This document shows positions 8,692-20,674 of a stretch of 64,000 bases of DNA, piece after piece. Both the position numbers and the translations under genes were made by a program. Within the stretch, counting starts at the first letter, position 1; every line of letters begins with the position of its first letter. The stretch comes from Dakarella massiliensis. GTDB lineage: Bacteria > Pseudomonadota > Gammaproteobacteria > Burkholderiales > Burkholderiaceae_F. Under the pieces are notes generated by a model that was not told where the DNA came from, did not search any database, and worked only from the letters and a program-made list of their open reading frames with translations. The stretch spans positions 482,086-546,085 of the forward strand of contig NZ_CVTY01000006.1 of assembly GCF_001182045.1 (NCBI RefSeq), read 5' to 3'.

Positions 8692-11600
8692 ATGCCTCAG
8701 TCAAGAGAAGGAAAACGGTATCTGCGAAGCGCCCTCGCGCTTGCGGTGGCAGGCGCTTTCGCTGCCATGCAGCCGGTCTGGGCTGACGTCCCGGAACTGG
8801 AAACGAATGCGGACGGCGCATATATCAATGTCACCGCGGGAACGGGAACCGGCGACACCCAGAGTGTCACGGGGGACGCGGTGTCAGTCACGAATTCAGG
8901 GAACGCCCACGCGCTGACCCTCACCGGAACCGGAAACACCATTCTCGTAATTGGGACTGAGTCAGTATCGATCACAGCGAACTCTCAATACGCGCCGATC
9001 TCAAACTTCTCCGGAAATCCCTGGACGGAAACCCCTTCGTCCTACTCCGCGGGCGGCACGATTGATATCGAGTCAGCCGGAACAATCACGCTCTCAAACA
9101 CCGCAGGCGGCAATAATCAGGTCATTGATATTGAGAACGGTGACAGCGATACGCCTCTCACACTCACCGTGAATGGCGAAAAGACCGCGGCTCAGGTCGT
9201 GATGAAGGGGAATGTCCTCACGCAGAACGAGAATACCGCCGCCGAAATCAACCTCACGGGAACGGATTCGAGCCTCACGGGTCAGGTGTACGCGAAGGAC
9301 GGCGCGGCGATTACGCTGAATGTCGATCCTAAAGATGGCTCCTCCGCGACCGTCACCTGATCCGGGCTTGCGGATGGCGAGGATTCCGTGATGACCGTGA
9401 ACGCGAATAACGCCGTGCTGAATGGCGGGTACTACGCGCTCTCAGGCGGCAAGACCACCGTGACACTCACCGGGGACACCGTGCTCACGGCTCCTGAAAC
9501 GACATCCGGTTTCTCCGCTGTCCTGGGATCTCTCCCGACACGGCCGGCCACAGTGACCAGGACCTGCACCGGCAACTCCTGCTCCTACACCGTCACGATT
9601 GGGGTGAGTATCCGAGGGGTCATTGGGTTCATCACCGGTAAAAACATGGCGGGCGGCGCGATTTCGGGGGCCTCTTACACAGCGACGACGGAAGCCGGCA
9701 CGGTGGTGAACGGGAATCTCGTCGCGGAAGATAACTCTGAGATGACGCTCACGATCGGCGGGGCGCTGAACGGCTACGCGGATGCCTGGTACGGGTCCAC
9801 CGCGGATATCACCGTGACCGGCGACTGGATCGGCGACTCCACGGCGTACTACACCGGCACGAATACGATCGATCTCACTGGAACGTGGACGGGGGACGCG
9901 GACGCGTATCTCGGCGGAACGCTCACCGCCGCGATCGAGGAAGGCGCGGTGTGGACGGGTGACGCCGTTTCAGAAGGCGACGAGTCTGATGGGTATGGTC
10001 TCCTCACGGCCGATATCTTTGGCACTTGGAACGGAAACGCGGAGTCCAACTACGGCGCGGTTCTGAACGCCAATATTGCGAGCACCGGTGTCTGGAATGG
10101 CGACGCCAAAGCGAGCGGGGCGAGCCTCCTCACGGTGGATAACACGGGTACCTGGACCGGTGACGCGAGTACTGAGGACGCCGGTTCCTCGATGACGATT
10201 ACGGACGCAGGCACCTGGAACGGAAACGCTGCAGCGGCTTCAGGTTCTGTTATGACCATCGATGTCTCAGGCGCGTGGACCGGGGACGCCAAAGCGTCTG
10301 ACACCGGCACCACGCTCACAATTACGGATTCAGGCGTCTGGAATGGCAGCGCGACAGCGGAGTCCGGAACCGCGGTGACGGTGAGCGATCTGAACCAGTG
10401 GACGGGTGACGCGACGGCGACCGGATCCGGCTCCACGATGGGCATTACGAATACCGGAGTCTGGAGCGGAAACGCGGCAGCCGAAGACGGCGCTGCTCTC
10501 ACGGTCAGCAACCTGAAAGAGTGGACCGGTGACGCGAAAGCGACGGGGTCTGGCTCCACGATGGAAGTGACGGACGCCGGCGTCTGGAACGGGAACGCCA
10601 CGGTCGCGGATTCCGCCGTGATGACAGTCGGCGCTCTGCAGACCTGGAACGGAAACGCGACGGTCACGGACTCGGGGTCGAAACTTACGGTGTCGCTCCC
10701 GGGAACCTGGAACGGCAACGCGTCGGTGTCGGCCGGCGCGATGACACTCGCGCTCGACGGCACCTGGACCGGTGACGCCTCGGTCTCAAACGCCGGCCGG
10801 ATGGATGTGGCACTGAACGGCACCTGGAACGGCAGCGCCTCGGTCACGTCTAACGGCATCATGACCGTTGACATGAATGGCACCTGGAATGGCAACGTCT
10901 CCGCAACCAAGGGCTCCGCTGTCGCCCTCAATATCAAGGGCACCTGGAACGGCGCGGTGGTCGAGGCGTCAGAAGACTCCACGGTCGATATCACGGATAA
11001 CACGTCATCCAATACGGAAACCAAGACAGAAACCACAGCGGATACGACAGAATCCACGCAGTCAACGCATGGGGTTCTCCGGTTCGCGCGGCTTCTCGCC
11101 GTGAATACCGCGTCGAACGACCTCACGGATACGTCTGACACCACAGAAGCCACGGGGACCGACGATGCCGCGGATGCTGAAGAGGAATCCACCCCGGCAC
11201 CCGGTGTCAGCGTGAATTTTGAGGGTGACAACGTAAGCTGGAATATCACGGGGGATTCAGAACTCTCCGGACTCAATATCGGGGACGGCACGATTTCGTT
11301 CCCGACCCCGGCAGCCGGTGAATCCTTCACGGGCACCACGCTTACCGTAAACGGCGACTATACGGCGAACAACGCGACACTCAATATGACGGCGTCGCTT
11401 TCAGGCGCGAATTCCGCGTCTGACCTCCTTGCTGTCACCGGAGCCGCGACCGGAGCCACGACGATCAACGTAACCCCGGTGATGTCTACCGGAGAACCGA
11501 AGGCGGATGGGGTGGAACTGGTGTCGGTCGCCGGAGATTCCTCGAACGCCACGTTCACGATGCCGGGGACGCTGAAGTCAGGCGCCTATATCTATAGCCT

Positions 11601-12678
11601 CAAAAAGGCGGGTTCCGGCTGGTACCTCATGAACACGGTCGAGACGCCTGAAACCGTGTCGGGCACCGTGATCCCGGGGACCTCTGATCTCTCGGCCCAC
11701 GTGATCCGCCCGGAGATCGCCTCCTATGCGAATAACCTCTACGCCGCGAACACGATGTTCGCGATGAAGCTCTCGGACCGCCTTGGAGAAACCGCGTACT
11801 CCGACGCGATCAAGGCGGCGGGAAAGAAGGCTGGGAGCTTCTGGGTGCGGACCGCGGGCGGCCACACCCGGAACGTGATGGCGGATGGCGAAAACACGAC
11901 CCGCGGGAACTGGGGGCTCGTGCAGCTCGGGGGTGACCTGATTTCGTGGCCCACCTCGGGGACGCACCGGATGCACCTTGGTTTGATGGCCGGTTACGCC
12001 CACGAAAGCAATAAGACCGGAAGCGACACGGCAGACTATTCCGCGAAAGGAAAGGTCTCCGGGTTCTCAGCCGGTCTCTACGCGACGTGGATGAATTCGA
12101 ACGCCACCGGGGACGGGCCGTATGTCGACGCCTGGCTGCAGTACCAGCGGTTCAAGAACACGACGTCCGTCGGGAACTACTCGGAAGAAGAGTCGTATCA
12201 CTCGAAGGGCTTTACCGGGAGTCTGGAAGCCGGGTACACCTTCGCGCTGAAGGATTGGCAGAACGGGCAGGTTTCTAACGCCACGCGTCTCCGTCTTGAA
12301 GGGCAGGTGATCCGCATGGGTGTCAGGTCAGACAACGTGATTGACAGCACGGGGACGCTCGTTCAGGGCACCGGTGCCGGGAACGTGAGAACGAGGCTTG
12401 GCGCGACGCTCTTCCATCAGTTCACGAACACCGCGAAGGGCACCGCAGTGAAGTCTTACCTTACGGTTAACTGGATCCACGACACGAAGTCTTTCGGCAC
12501 CGCGATGGATGGCGTGCATGACACGATCGACGGCGGCCGGAACTTCGGCGAAGTGAAACTCGGGGTCGAAGGGAAGGTGCTGAAGAACGTGAACCTCTGG
12601 GGCTCAGTTGGGTACCAGGGCGGCACGGACGGTTTCCGGAACGTCGAAGCGCTGCTTGGCGCGAAGATCCTCTTCTGA
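8692..12678 (+). pseudogene. Autotransporter 1, interrupted by an in-frame TGA
   Basis: 1328 codons in one frame, broken only by TGA at 9358-9360 (codon 223). Signal peptide is residues 1-31, ending QPVWA before DVPELE. The passenger carries 19 copies of a ~20-residue unit built on W-[TNS]-G-[DNS]-A, usually written GTWNGNA or GTWTGDA, between about 9820 and 10960. Then comes a conserved junction like pertactin's autochaperone (TLTVNGDY ... GAYIYSL ... WYL), and a ~326-residue C-terminal beta-barrel starting HVIRPEIASYANNLYAANTMF and ending in Phe. A type Va secretion adhesin by architecture. With the stop, only an exported 222-residue fragment would be made; ATG 9388 could restart translation but without a signal peptide. 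No frameshift is present, so a simple base deletion does not explain this lesion. Confidence 0.85.
9800..10980 (+). repeat. 19-unit W-x-G passenger repeat of autotransporter 1
   Basis: Nineteen imperfect units of about 60-66 bases encode alternating GTWTGDA and GTWNGNA turns with 12-16 variable residues between them. One Trp and one Gly-Asp/Asn per turn at a near-constant interval suggests a regular beta-solenoid with a stacked Trp ladder. The same unit occurs in smaller numbers in autotransporters 2, 3 and 4. Unit count is read directly from the translated sequence; the fold is inferred. Confidence 0.8.
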
Positions 12679-12699
12679 TCGCTTCAGTACGCTGACTTC

Positions 12700-12746
12700 A
12701 ACAAAGGTCCCGCGGGGTGTTCCCTGACGGGACCTTTGTTCAATAA
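12700..12746 (+). terminator. Intrinsic terminator after autotransporter 1
   Basis: A 13-bp stem (AACAAAGGTCCCG with CGGGACCTTTGTT) with a 15-base loop, 22 bases after the stop codon. The trailing bases are T-poor, but the A-rich 5' flank and T-rich 3' arm fit a bidirectional-type terminator. Confidence 0.7.
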
Positions 12747-13079
12747 AGAAGTAAATGTTTCTTTACACAACCTGTCAATTTGGTTATGCGAAGTGAGGCT
12801 GATAAGTGAATGCCAAAGGGCTTCGGAGAAACATTTGTGACACCCATTGTGACCCCACGAATCCCCCGACAGGATTGGATAATCTCCTGATTGCTTATAA
12901 CGCAAAAACCACCGAATAACGATTAATATAGCTATCGTAAATTGTCAAAAGCAGTAATGGGATGGCGTCGCTTCGGACCCTGAGTCTGAAGTGAACGAAG
13001 GCCTCGACGGATACCACCGCGGAAAACTTCTGAGCGGCACCCGGACTCGCCCGGGCGCTGTCCCGAAGGAGGAGCGGTG
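12747..13079 (+). other. Leader region of autotransporter 2
   Basis: About 330 bases without a convincing gene. AT content rises between 12890 and 12960, consistent with a promoter. A strong Shine-Dalgarno AGGAGGAG at 13067-13074 precedes the tandem GTG-ATG at 13077/13080. Confidence 0.5.
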
Positions 13080-16000
13080 ATGACGAAGAAAACATTTATC
13101 CGGAACGCCGCGGCGGCCGCGGTGCTCGCCGCGATCGCGGCGGCACCGGCCTGGGCGGACGATGTGACAGTGACAGAGCAGGTAACGGAGTCAATTCCGG
13201 CCTCCGACGACGACACCGCGCCCGATAACGTCACGATCACGGGACCGCACCTCAATGCGCCCAGAACTACGGACACCGCCCCCGCCGCGGTGCTGCTCCC
13301 CTCAGGCGGCTCCATTTCAATCACCGGTACGGAGAGCGTCACGATCGCGAACAGCGGTATCGCGGCGTCGGGCACGAGCCAAACCGCGTATTCGAATGGC
13401 TTCGTGATCGCGACGAGTGATGACGCGGCAGTCTCGTCGGAAGACTCCGAAGTGGATTACACGGGCGCCGTGAATGGCGGTTCGGTCGATATTGAAACGG
13501 GGACTGGCGGAACGATCTCGATTCTGAGGCGGGACAGCGGCACTGTCTCCCAGTACCAGGCCGCGGTCCTCCTTACGAACGCGGAAAACGCAGATCAGGA
13601 TCTGACGCTCACGATCAACGGCACAAACGCCGCGTCATCCGTCACGGTGAATGGCGGCATCTATCTCGCCGGTCCCAATACCTCGGGACTCATCAATCTC
13701 ACAGGAGCCGGCTCCAGCCTTACAGGCGGCGTTTACGCGCTAGGGGGCGCGTCCGCCGTCGTAAACCTGAAAGGGGAAGGCTCTGTTATTCACGATGTCA
13801 ACCGCGGAATGCGGCAGATTGAGGCGGATGGGCGGGCTTCTGACGGCACCGCGTCGTCCGTTACGCTCTATACGGGGGCCGGGACTGAACTCGATAGCTA
13901 TGTGACGATCTCTGACGGTGCGACAGGGACTGTCACGGTAGATGGCACCTGGACCGGCAGATTAACGATCGGTCACTATGACGAGGACTCGGTTAAAACG
14001 GAAGCGACCGTGACCGTGAACGGTACCTGGTCCGGGGACGCCCACTCGCTCGGATCGAATAACAGTCTCACTCTGAACCTCAATGGCGTCTGGGATCCGG
14101 GGTATGACGATGGGATCATGGCGAGGAATGATGATTTCGATGCAGCCGGATCGACCGTTCTTTTAACCATTGCCGCGGCACAGGCTTCTGACGCGTCAAA
14201 ACCCGCCTACTTTCACGGTCTCCTCGACGCCGAGGACAACGCGGTCATCACGGTAATCGATAACGGAGAATTTACCGGTGATGCCTGGGGCGGCTATGAG
14301 AGTAGCGGCGGCACCGTGAATGTCACTGTGAACGGCACCTGGACCGGAAACGCCATCGCGGGAAGCGATAAATACCTCTTTCAGGATTCGGAATCCGAAG
14401 AAGAGGCTTACTCGGGAACCGGCGCGGTCACAGTGACCATCGGAAAGACCGGGGTCTGGAAAACCGCGGGTCAAACCGTGGAAGCCGATGAGGATGACCC
14501 GTACTACACCTGGTGGTACGCCCCGAGATCCGTCGCGACAGAATCGAGTCCCCTCACCGTGAAGGATGACGGCGCGTGGTATGGATCCGCGGATGTGCGC
14601 TACGGCGGCACCCTCGATGTCACCATCGGTGAGGGGGCGCTCTGGACTTACGAAACCGACACGATGGAAGTCTGTATCGAGGATAACTGCGACCCGACCA
14701 CAAAGACTTTTACGAAAACGGATCTGAGCGGCGCGGCTCAGTTAAAGGTGCAGGATGACGGCACCTGGATTGAAGGCGTGACACTCACGGATGACGGCAC
14801 CGCAGGGAATATTGTCATCGGGAAGACCGGTACCTGGTCTCACCCCGAGGTCAAAGAGGATGACACGGAGACAGATCTCGTCCTTAACAGCCTCGCCGCG
14901 GTCTCAGGCGGCGCGGCACTCACGGTCACGAATGACGGTGTGATGACCGGCTTCCTCACGGCGGACGGCGCGGGGACCGCCCCGAGCTCGATCACCGTCT
15001 CCGGGTCCGGCGCGTGGGATGGCGGCATCACCGTGACAGGCGGAGCAACGGCTGACATCACGATTGGAGCCGGCGGGAGTTTCCAGAACACGATCCTTTC
15101 CTCTCAGGAAACCGCGAGCGTGACAGACGGCACGCTCTCGGTCACGGACCTCGGTACCTGGACCGGAAACGCTGAGGCGAGCGGATCCTCCGCATCCCTC
15201 ACGACCGCGGTCAGCGGTGTCTGGAACGGGAACCTCACGGCGGCAGACGGCGCGGCAGCGGCCTTCAGTACCGTGTCCGGCGGCACCTGGACCGGCGACG
15301 CGTCGCTCACCGGTGCCGGCACCGCGGGCACCGGGACGATCGCGGGAACGTGGAACGGGAATCTCGTGACAAGCGACTCGGCGTCCGCGGTTCTTACGGT
15401 AGCGAATGGCGGTGTCTGGAACGGGAATGTCACGGCGGACACGGGTTCTGCCTCGGTTACCGTGAACGGCACCTGGAACGGTACGGTAAAGGCCGCGGAA
15501 GCGTCAGGCAGCACGAGCACCGTATCGCTCTTCCGGGTGCTCGCGGCGGCAGTGCCGCAGGCGTCCGCGGTGGGGGTTGATCTGACACTTGGAAGCACCG
15601 GTAACTGGAACGTGCCGGGTGACGCCTCGGTCCGGAATCTGACGCTCGCTGGCGGCACGGTCACTTTCCCGACTCCGGCGGACACGGCGTCCTTTACCGG
15701 AACGACGGTCACGGTGACCGGGGACTACGTGTCAGACGGCGGGACGCTCGTCATGAACACGGTGCTTGCCGGGGACGGGTCGGCCTCGGATAAGCTCGCG
15801 GTCGAAGGAAGCACGTCCGGCACCACAAAAGTGAAAATCCAGAATGTCGGCGGCGCGGGCGCTCAGACGACAGACGGGATTGAGATGATCACGGTCGCGG
15901 GGGATTCGGCGGGCACTTTCGAAACCGCGGACACGGTCCGGGCCGGGGCCTATGTCTTAGCCTCACTCAGAACGGGAAGAACTGGTACCTCACGAGTCTA

Positions 16001-17056
16001 CTCAGCCCTGAGCCTATACCTGATACTCCGGATACCCCGGTGACTCCGGACACGCCGGATATCACGCGTCACGTGGTGCGCCCTGAGATGGGGAGTTTCG
16101 CGACGAATCTCTACGCCGCGAATACGCTTTTCACGATGAGTCTCTATGAGCGGCTAGGCGAGACGATGTATTCAAACGCCTTGAGGACGAAGGACAACAC
16201 GAAGTCCGGGAATCTCTGGGTGAGAGCGGCAGGCGGCCACACGAGAAATGGAATGACGGACGGTCATCTGACGACCCGCGGGAACTGGGGGCTGGTGCAA
16301 GTCGGGGGTGACCTCGTCAGCTGGCCGACGTCCGGCAGTCACCGGGTGTATCTCGGGCTGATGGCGGGATCGGCGATGGAACGCTCCCGCACCACAAGCC
16401 CGACCGCGGGTTACAGCGCGAAGGGGAAGCTCACCGGCTACTCGGTTGGGATTTACGGCACCTGGATGAATCAGAAGCCGGAAGGTTCTGCCCCTTACGC
16501 TGACACTTGGCTCCTGTGGTCGAGATTCAAGAACACGGTGTCATCCGGAAACTACACGGATACTGATACCTATCACTCAAAGGGCTTTACGTGGTCGATT
16601 GAAGGCGGGTACACGTTCCCGCTGAAGGATTGGCGGGATGATAATGGGACCGATAACGCGGTGCGGCTGCAGCTCCAGGTTCAGATGATCCGGATGGGCG
16701 TGCGGGATGGCGCGTGGACGGACGCGATTGGCTCCTCGGTCCAGGGAATCGGTGCTGGGAATGTGAGAACCCGGGTTGGTCTGAAGCTCTATCACCAGTT
16801 CACGAATGACGCGAAAGACCGCGCCTGGAAGCCTTTCATTGGTCTTAACTGGTACCACGACACCAAGGCCTTCGGGGCCCGGATCGCAGGGGTCGCCGAT
16901 CATATTGACGGAAGCCGGAACTTCGGCGAAGTAAAGATCGGGGTCGAAGGCAAGGTAAAGAAGAACTGGAACGTCTGGGGCTTCGCGGGCTATCAGCAGG
17001 GAAGCGAAGGCTTCCGGAATCTTGAGGCGCTCGCCGGGCTCAAGTACCTCTTCTGA
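13080..17056 (+). pseudogene. Autotransporter 2, frameshifted before the beta-barrel
   Basis: Signal peptide (TKKTFIRNAAAAAVLAAI... ending AAPAWA), a ~950-residue passenger with scattered GTWTGDA/GTWNGN turns, an autochaperone-like junction, a Pro/Thr/Asp linker rich in DTP and a barrel starting HVVRPEMGSFATNLYAANTLF. The reading frame changes at about 15956-15958: the DNA reads gtcttagcc where paralogues read gtctatagc, so one base is missing. Upstream translation ends at 16043; the barrel continues in another frame from 16040. The barrel is almost identical in protein to that of autotransporter 3, although many codons differ synonymously, so it was under purifying selection until recently. 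A 4-base ATGA/GTGA-type overlap of the two frames is present, but the second part has no signal peptide and could not be exported alone. Confidence 0.85.
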
Positions 17057-17082
17057 ACGCTCTGCAGGAACGTCAAAAAAGG

Positions 17083-17116
17083 AATCCCGCCTGTCAAAAG
17101 CAGGCGGGATTTTTTA
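17083..17116 (+). terminator. Intrinsic terminator after autotransporter 2
   Basis: AATCCCGCCTG pairs perfectly with CAGGCGGGATT around the loop TCAAAAG, followed by TTTTT. It lies 27 bases after the stop. Confidence 0.9.
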
Positions 17117-17388
17117 CAGCTTTACATTTTTCCTCAGATAAACGGTCTGGCTCCTAAAGCCCAATCTATTGAGTGATCGATCTTAAAAACAGTCAATCCC
17201 TCGTTGCGTTCAGGCAACAAGAAGTTAAGTTTTGTTAAGTAAAGTTGTAAAATAAATCATAACGGAATGAGAAATCCGGCAGAGCCGAAATTCAGAACGC
17301 CTGCTGCCGAACCCCGCTTCCGCCCGAAGAAGATAACGAGATAGATCGGGTGTCATAAACCCGGCCTCTGGTCTCAAAGGAGACAGCC
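17117..17388 (+). other. Leader region of autotransporter 3
   Basis: No gene seen. AT-rich between 17200 and 17270, including two direct TTAAGT copies and TTGTAAAAT, which resembles the TTGTAAAAT in the leader of autotransporter 1. Shine-Dalgarno AAGGAGA at 17377-17383 precedes the ATG at 17389. Confidence 0.45.
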
Positions 17389-20247
17389 ATGAAAGCCAGG
17401 CAATGGAATAGAAAGGTTACGTTTAGGAAACTCACCGCCGTGTCACTTGGCGTGATGCTTGCCTTGATGTCAGCCGGTGCTCAGGCGACTGTGTATGAGT
17501 CGATTGACCGGGAAGGATACGATCGGGTGGAAAGTGACAAAGTGCCGATCGTTATCACTGATGATGATGTGATTTTTGAAACAGATGCCGACGATGATCA
17601 AGAAAATATCAGGTTGGAAACAGCGTCGATATCGATCTCCGCGAATAGGAGTCTGGTGATTAAATCAGCCGGAAGGCAGAATCTGGATCTGAGGGCTTAT
17701 TACAACATTGATTTTCCGGATGGTCTTCTGCCCGCGGACCTGGAATCCAAGGGAACAATTCTGATTTCAAATATCCCTTCATCACCAACGGAATCAACTG
17801 TTACCAGAGATTCTATCCTTATCAGTAATACTCTCCTCAATATTAATAAAGACAAAACGGCGACACAGGTAACGCTTGCGGGGGATCAGTCTGTGGCACT
17901 AGGGTCTCAGGAAACCGTCTATTTTACGGGTCAGAATTCGTCGTACACCGGTGTGGCAGAGGCTTATTCCTATCAGGGTGAGGGTGAGAGCGTTCTGTCC
18001 TTTTTCTTTGAGCCGGATGAAGGCTCAGCAGCGACAATGATTGGAATGCTGCGCGCGGTCCGATACTCAACCGTCAACCTCACGGCGGAATCCGGGACAA
18101 CGATAACGGGCGTTATTACGAGTGAGTGCCAGCTTAGAGGTGATTTCGGCAGTGTCCGGAACGGCAACGTGAACATCAATCTTCATGGGAATGCTGTGCT
18201 GCAGCGCGGGGACTATACGGTTCCGGAATCGGAAACCGGAAACATCTCTGGTATTCGGTCAGAAACGGTCGGTTATTCAACAGGGGGCATCGGAATTTTC
18301 ACTGTTAATTCAGATCCCGGAACAACTATCCTGGGCAGCTTTGAAGGTCACCAAGCCGCAGAAATGGATCTGAATATTGGCGGAACGTGGGTTGGGAACG
18401 CGTTTGCCGACGAAGGTTTTTATCTGAGTAACGATTGGACTCTCCAGGGCGATCGAAGAACCCATCTGAATATCAGCATTACAGGGGATTGGACTGGTGA
18501 CGCCAGTGAGGTTGCCGCTGACCCGAACGTCAATGAATGGTTTACCGATCCTATCGATGCCGGCGCGGTGGATATTACGGTATCCGGAGACGGCACCTGG
18601 ACCGGCTCAACGTCCCTCGGGCAGGTGACAGAGCATAGTGTGACCGGTTCGGATGACGAAGAGTACACGCTTCGTGACGGTGAGATTAATGTGACGGTCG
18701 ACGGCGCGAACGCCGCCTGGAACCTTTCTAAAGACTCGATGGTGACGGATCTCTCGCTTCAATCGGGTTCCATCCGGTTCCCGGCAGCGAAGACAGGCGA
18801 AACCTTTACCGGCACAACGTTAACGGTTTACGGTGACTATATGGGAAGCGAAACCGGCACCGGGGGCACGATCGCGATGAACACCGTGCTCGCGGGAGAC
18901 AAGTCGGCGACCGATAAATTGGTTATCAAAGGGAACACCTCCGGCAATAAGCTTGTGACATTCACGAACGTCGGAGGCGCGGGCGCGCAAACGGTGGACG
19001 GGATCGAAGTGATTGAGGTCGACGGCACATCTGACGGTGTCTTCACAAAGCCTGGACGCAATTACCTGAAGGCCGGCGCTTATGTCTATCAGCTCACCAA
19101 GGCGGATGGCCAGAACTGGTTCCTCACGAGTCAGAAGGTGCCGACTCAGGTTGTCGTCCCGAAGGCGGACGATGATGATCCCGCGAAGACTGACGATCCG
19201 GCGGTCGACCCGGCGGACGACACGCCCGCCGTGATTCCAGCGACTGATGACATCACGAATCACATCATGCGGCCTGAAATCGGGTCTTACGCGAATAACC
19301 TCTACGCCGCAAACACCCTCTTCACGATGAGTCTCTATGAGCGGCTTGGCGAAACGATGTACTCCGACGCTCTGCGTACGAAGGACGACACGAAATCCGG
19401 AAACTTCTGGCTCCGGGCGCTTGGCGGCCATACGCGGAACAAAATGGAGGATGGTGACCTTACAACCCGCGGGAACTGGGGGGTGGTTCAGGTGGGGGGC
19501 GACCTTGTGAACTGGCCGACATCCGATTCCCACCGGTTCCACGTCGGTCTCATGGCGGGTTTCGCGCATGAGTCGAGCCGCACCACGAGCCCGGTCGCGG
19601 GTTACAGCGCGAAGGGGAAGGTGTCCGGCTACTCGGTTAGGATTTACGGCACCTGGATGAATCAGAAGCCGGAAGGCTCGGGGCCTTACGCCGACACCTG
19701 GCTCATGTGGTCGAGATTCAAGAATACGGTGTCGTCCGGCAACTACACCGATACCGACACTTACCACTCCAAAGGCTTCACGTGGTCGATTGAAGGCGGG
19801 TACACCTTCCCGCTGAAAGACTGGCGGGATGATGACGGGACCGATAACGCCGTGCGGCTGCAGCTCCAGGCTCATATGATCCGGATGGGCGTGCGGGACG
19901 GCACGTGGACGGACGCGATTGGGTCGACAGTCCAGGGAATCGGTGCCGGGAACGTGAGAACCCGGGTTGGCCTCAAGCTCTATCACCAGTTCACCAACGA
20001 CGCGAAGGACCGCGCCTGGAAGCCCTTCATAGGACTCAACTGGTACCACGACACGAAGGCCTTTGGGGCCCGGATCGCGGGGGTCGCGGATCATATTGAC
20101 GGTAGCCGGAACTTCGGCGAGGTGAAGCTTGGGGTCGAAGGGAAGGTAAAGAAGAACTGGAACGTCTGGGGCTTTGCTGGATACCAGCAGGGACGCGAAG
20201 GCTTCCGGAATCTTGAAGCCCTTGTCGGTATGAAATACCTCTTCTGA
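17389..20247 (+). CDS. Autotransporter 3, intact (beta-barrel adhesin-type)
   Basis: 952 residues and the only unbroken member of the five-gene array. It starts with a long basic signal peptide (KARQWNRKVTFRKLTAVSLG..., ending AGAQA near residue 34). The passenger (about 35-560) is shorter, and only a few W-T-G-D/N turns remain (near 18390, 18490 and 18600). The conserved junction GETFTGTTLTVYGDY ... GAYVYQLTKADGQNWFLTS matches an autochaperone region. A linker rich in Asp, Pro and Lys (about residues 590-620) leads to a ~325-residue autotransporter barrel (NHIMRPEIGSYANNLYAANT to LVGMKYLF). The terminal Phe is the expected outer-membrane signal. The passenger ligand is unknown. Shine-Dalgarno AAGGAGA sits 5 bases upstream. 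Confidence 0.92.
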   Translation: MKARQWNRKVTFRKLTAVSLGVMLALMSAGAQATVYESIDREGYDRVESDKVPIVITDDDVIFETDADDDQENIRLETASISISANRSLVIKSAGRQNLDLRAYYNIDFPDGLLPADLESKGTILISNIPSSPTESTVTRDSILISNTLLNINKDKTATQVTLAGDQSVALGSQETVYFTGQNSSYTGVAEAYSYQGEGESVLSFFFEPDEGSAATMIGMLRAVRYSTVNLTAESGTTITGVITSECQLRGDFGSVRNGNVNINLHGNAVLQRGDYTVPESETGNISGIRSETVGYSTGGIGIFTVNSDPGTTILGSFEGHQAAEMDLNIGGTWVGNAFADEGFYLSNDWTLQGDRRTHLNISITGDWTGDASEVAADPNVNEWFTDPIDAGAVDITVSGDGTWTGSTSLGQVTEHSVTGSDDEEYTLRDGEINVTVDGANAAWNLSKDSMVTDLSLQSGSIRFPAAKTGETFTGTTLTVYGDYMGSETGTGGTIAMNTVLAGDKSATDKLVIKGNTSGNKLVTFTNVGGAGAQTVDGIEVIEVDGTSDGVFTKPGRNYLKAGAYVYQLTKADGQNWFLTSQKVPTQVVVPKADDDDPAKTDDPAVDPADDTPAVIPATDDITNHIMRPEIGSYANNLYAANTLFTMSLYERLGETMYSDALRTKDDTKSGNFWLRALGGHTRNKMEDGDLTTRGNWGVVQVGGDLVNWPTSDSHRFHVGLMAGFAHESSRTTSPVAGYSAKGKVSGYSVRIYGTWMNQKPEGSGPYADTWLMWSRFKNTVSSGNYTDTDTYHSKGFTWSIEGGYTFPLKDWRDDDGTDNAVRLQLQAHMIRMGVRDGTWTDAIGSTVQGIGAGNVRTRVGLKLYHQFTNDAKDRAWKPFIGLNWYHDTKAFGARIAGVADHIDGSRNFGEVKLGVEGKVKKNWNVWGFAGYQQGREGFRNLEALVGMKYLF

Positions 20248-20267
20248 TAATTGACCGGTTTACAACT

Positions 20268-20306
20268 CAGGCTGAACTCCCCGGGGTTCAGCCTGAAGTT
20301 TTTCTA
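20268..20306 (+). terminator. Intrinsic terminator after autotransporter 3
   Basis: CAGGCTGAAC pairs with GTTCAGCCTG, with TCCCCGGG in the loop, followed by AAGTTTTTCT. It lies 21 bases after the stop. Confidence 0.85.
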
Positions 20307-20674
20307 TTTCTGTGTTTCAATTGCATTATTTGCACCGCATCCAGCGTTAATTTGTGTAAAAGTCGACACAAATGTGCGAATTCAGTTGTTTTCTCCGGTA
20401 GGTTACAAATTTACGGGTTTTAAGCATTAAGATTTGTTCCACTTCTGAAATCCGTATCGTTATTCCAGAATCAACACAGAGAAAAACTGAAGCAGAAACC
20501 ACAAAGAAAAACGGCTGCGGAAGGTCCGGCGAATAACCCCATAAGGCTTATGAACGGCAGTCTTCCGACATCCCATTCCGCTTCATTCATGATAAAAGCG
20601 CGGAACACGAGGTGAATCCGGACGTCCGGCAGGACGGAAGGGTTCCTTTGACTCTGTTCCGCCTTGGAGAAAGC
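20307..20674 (+). other. Leader region of autotransporter 4
   Basis: About 370 bases with no gene recognised. AT-rich between 20310 and 20510. Shine-Dalgarno TTGGAGAAAG at about 20662-20671 selects ATG 20675, in phase with a good signal peptide. Confidence 0.45.

Noticed and set aside
9358..9360. Selenocysteine at the TGA of autotransporter 1
   Set aside because: No selenocysteine-insertion hairpin is evident, the family has no redox site here, and related genes have ordinary residues at this place.
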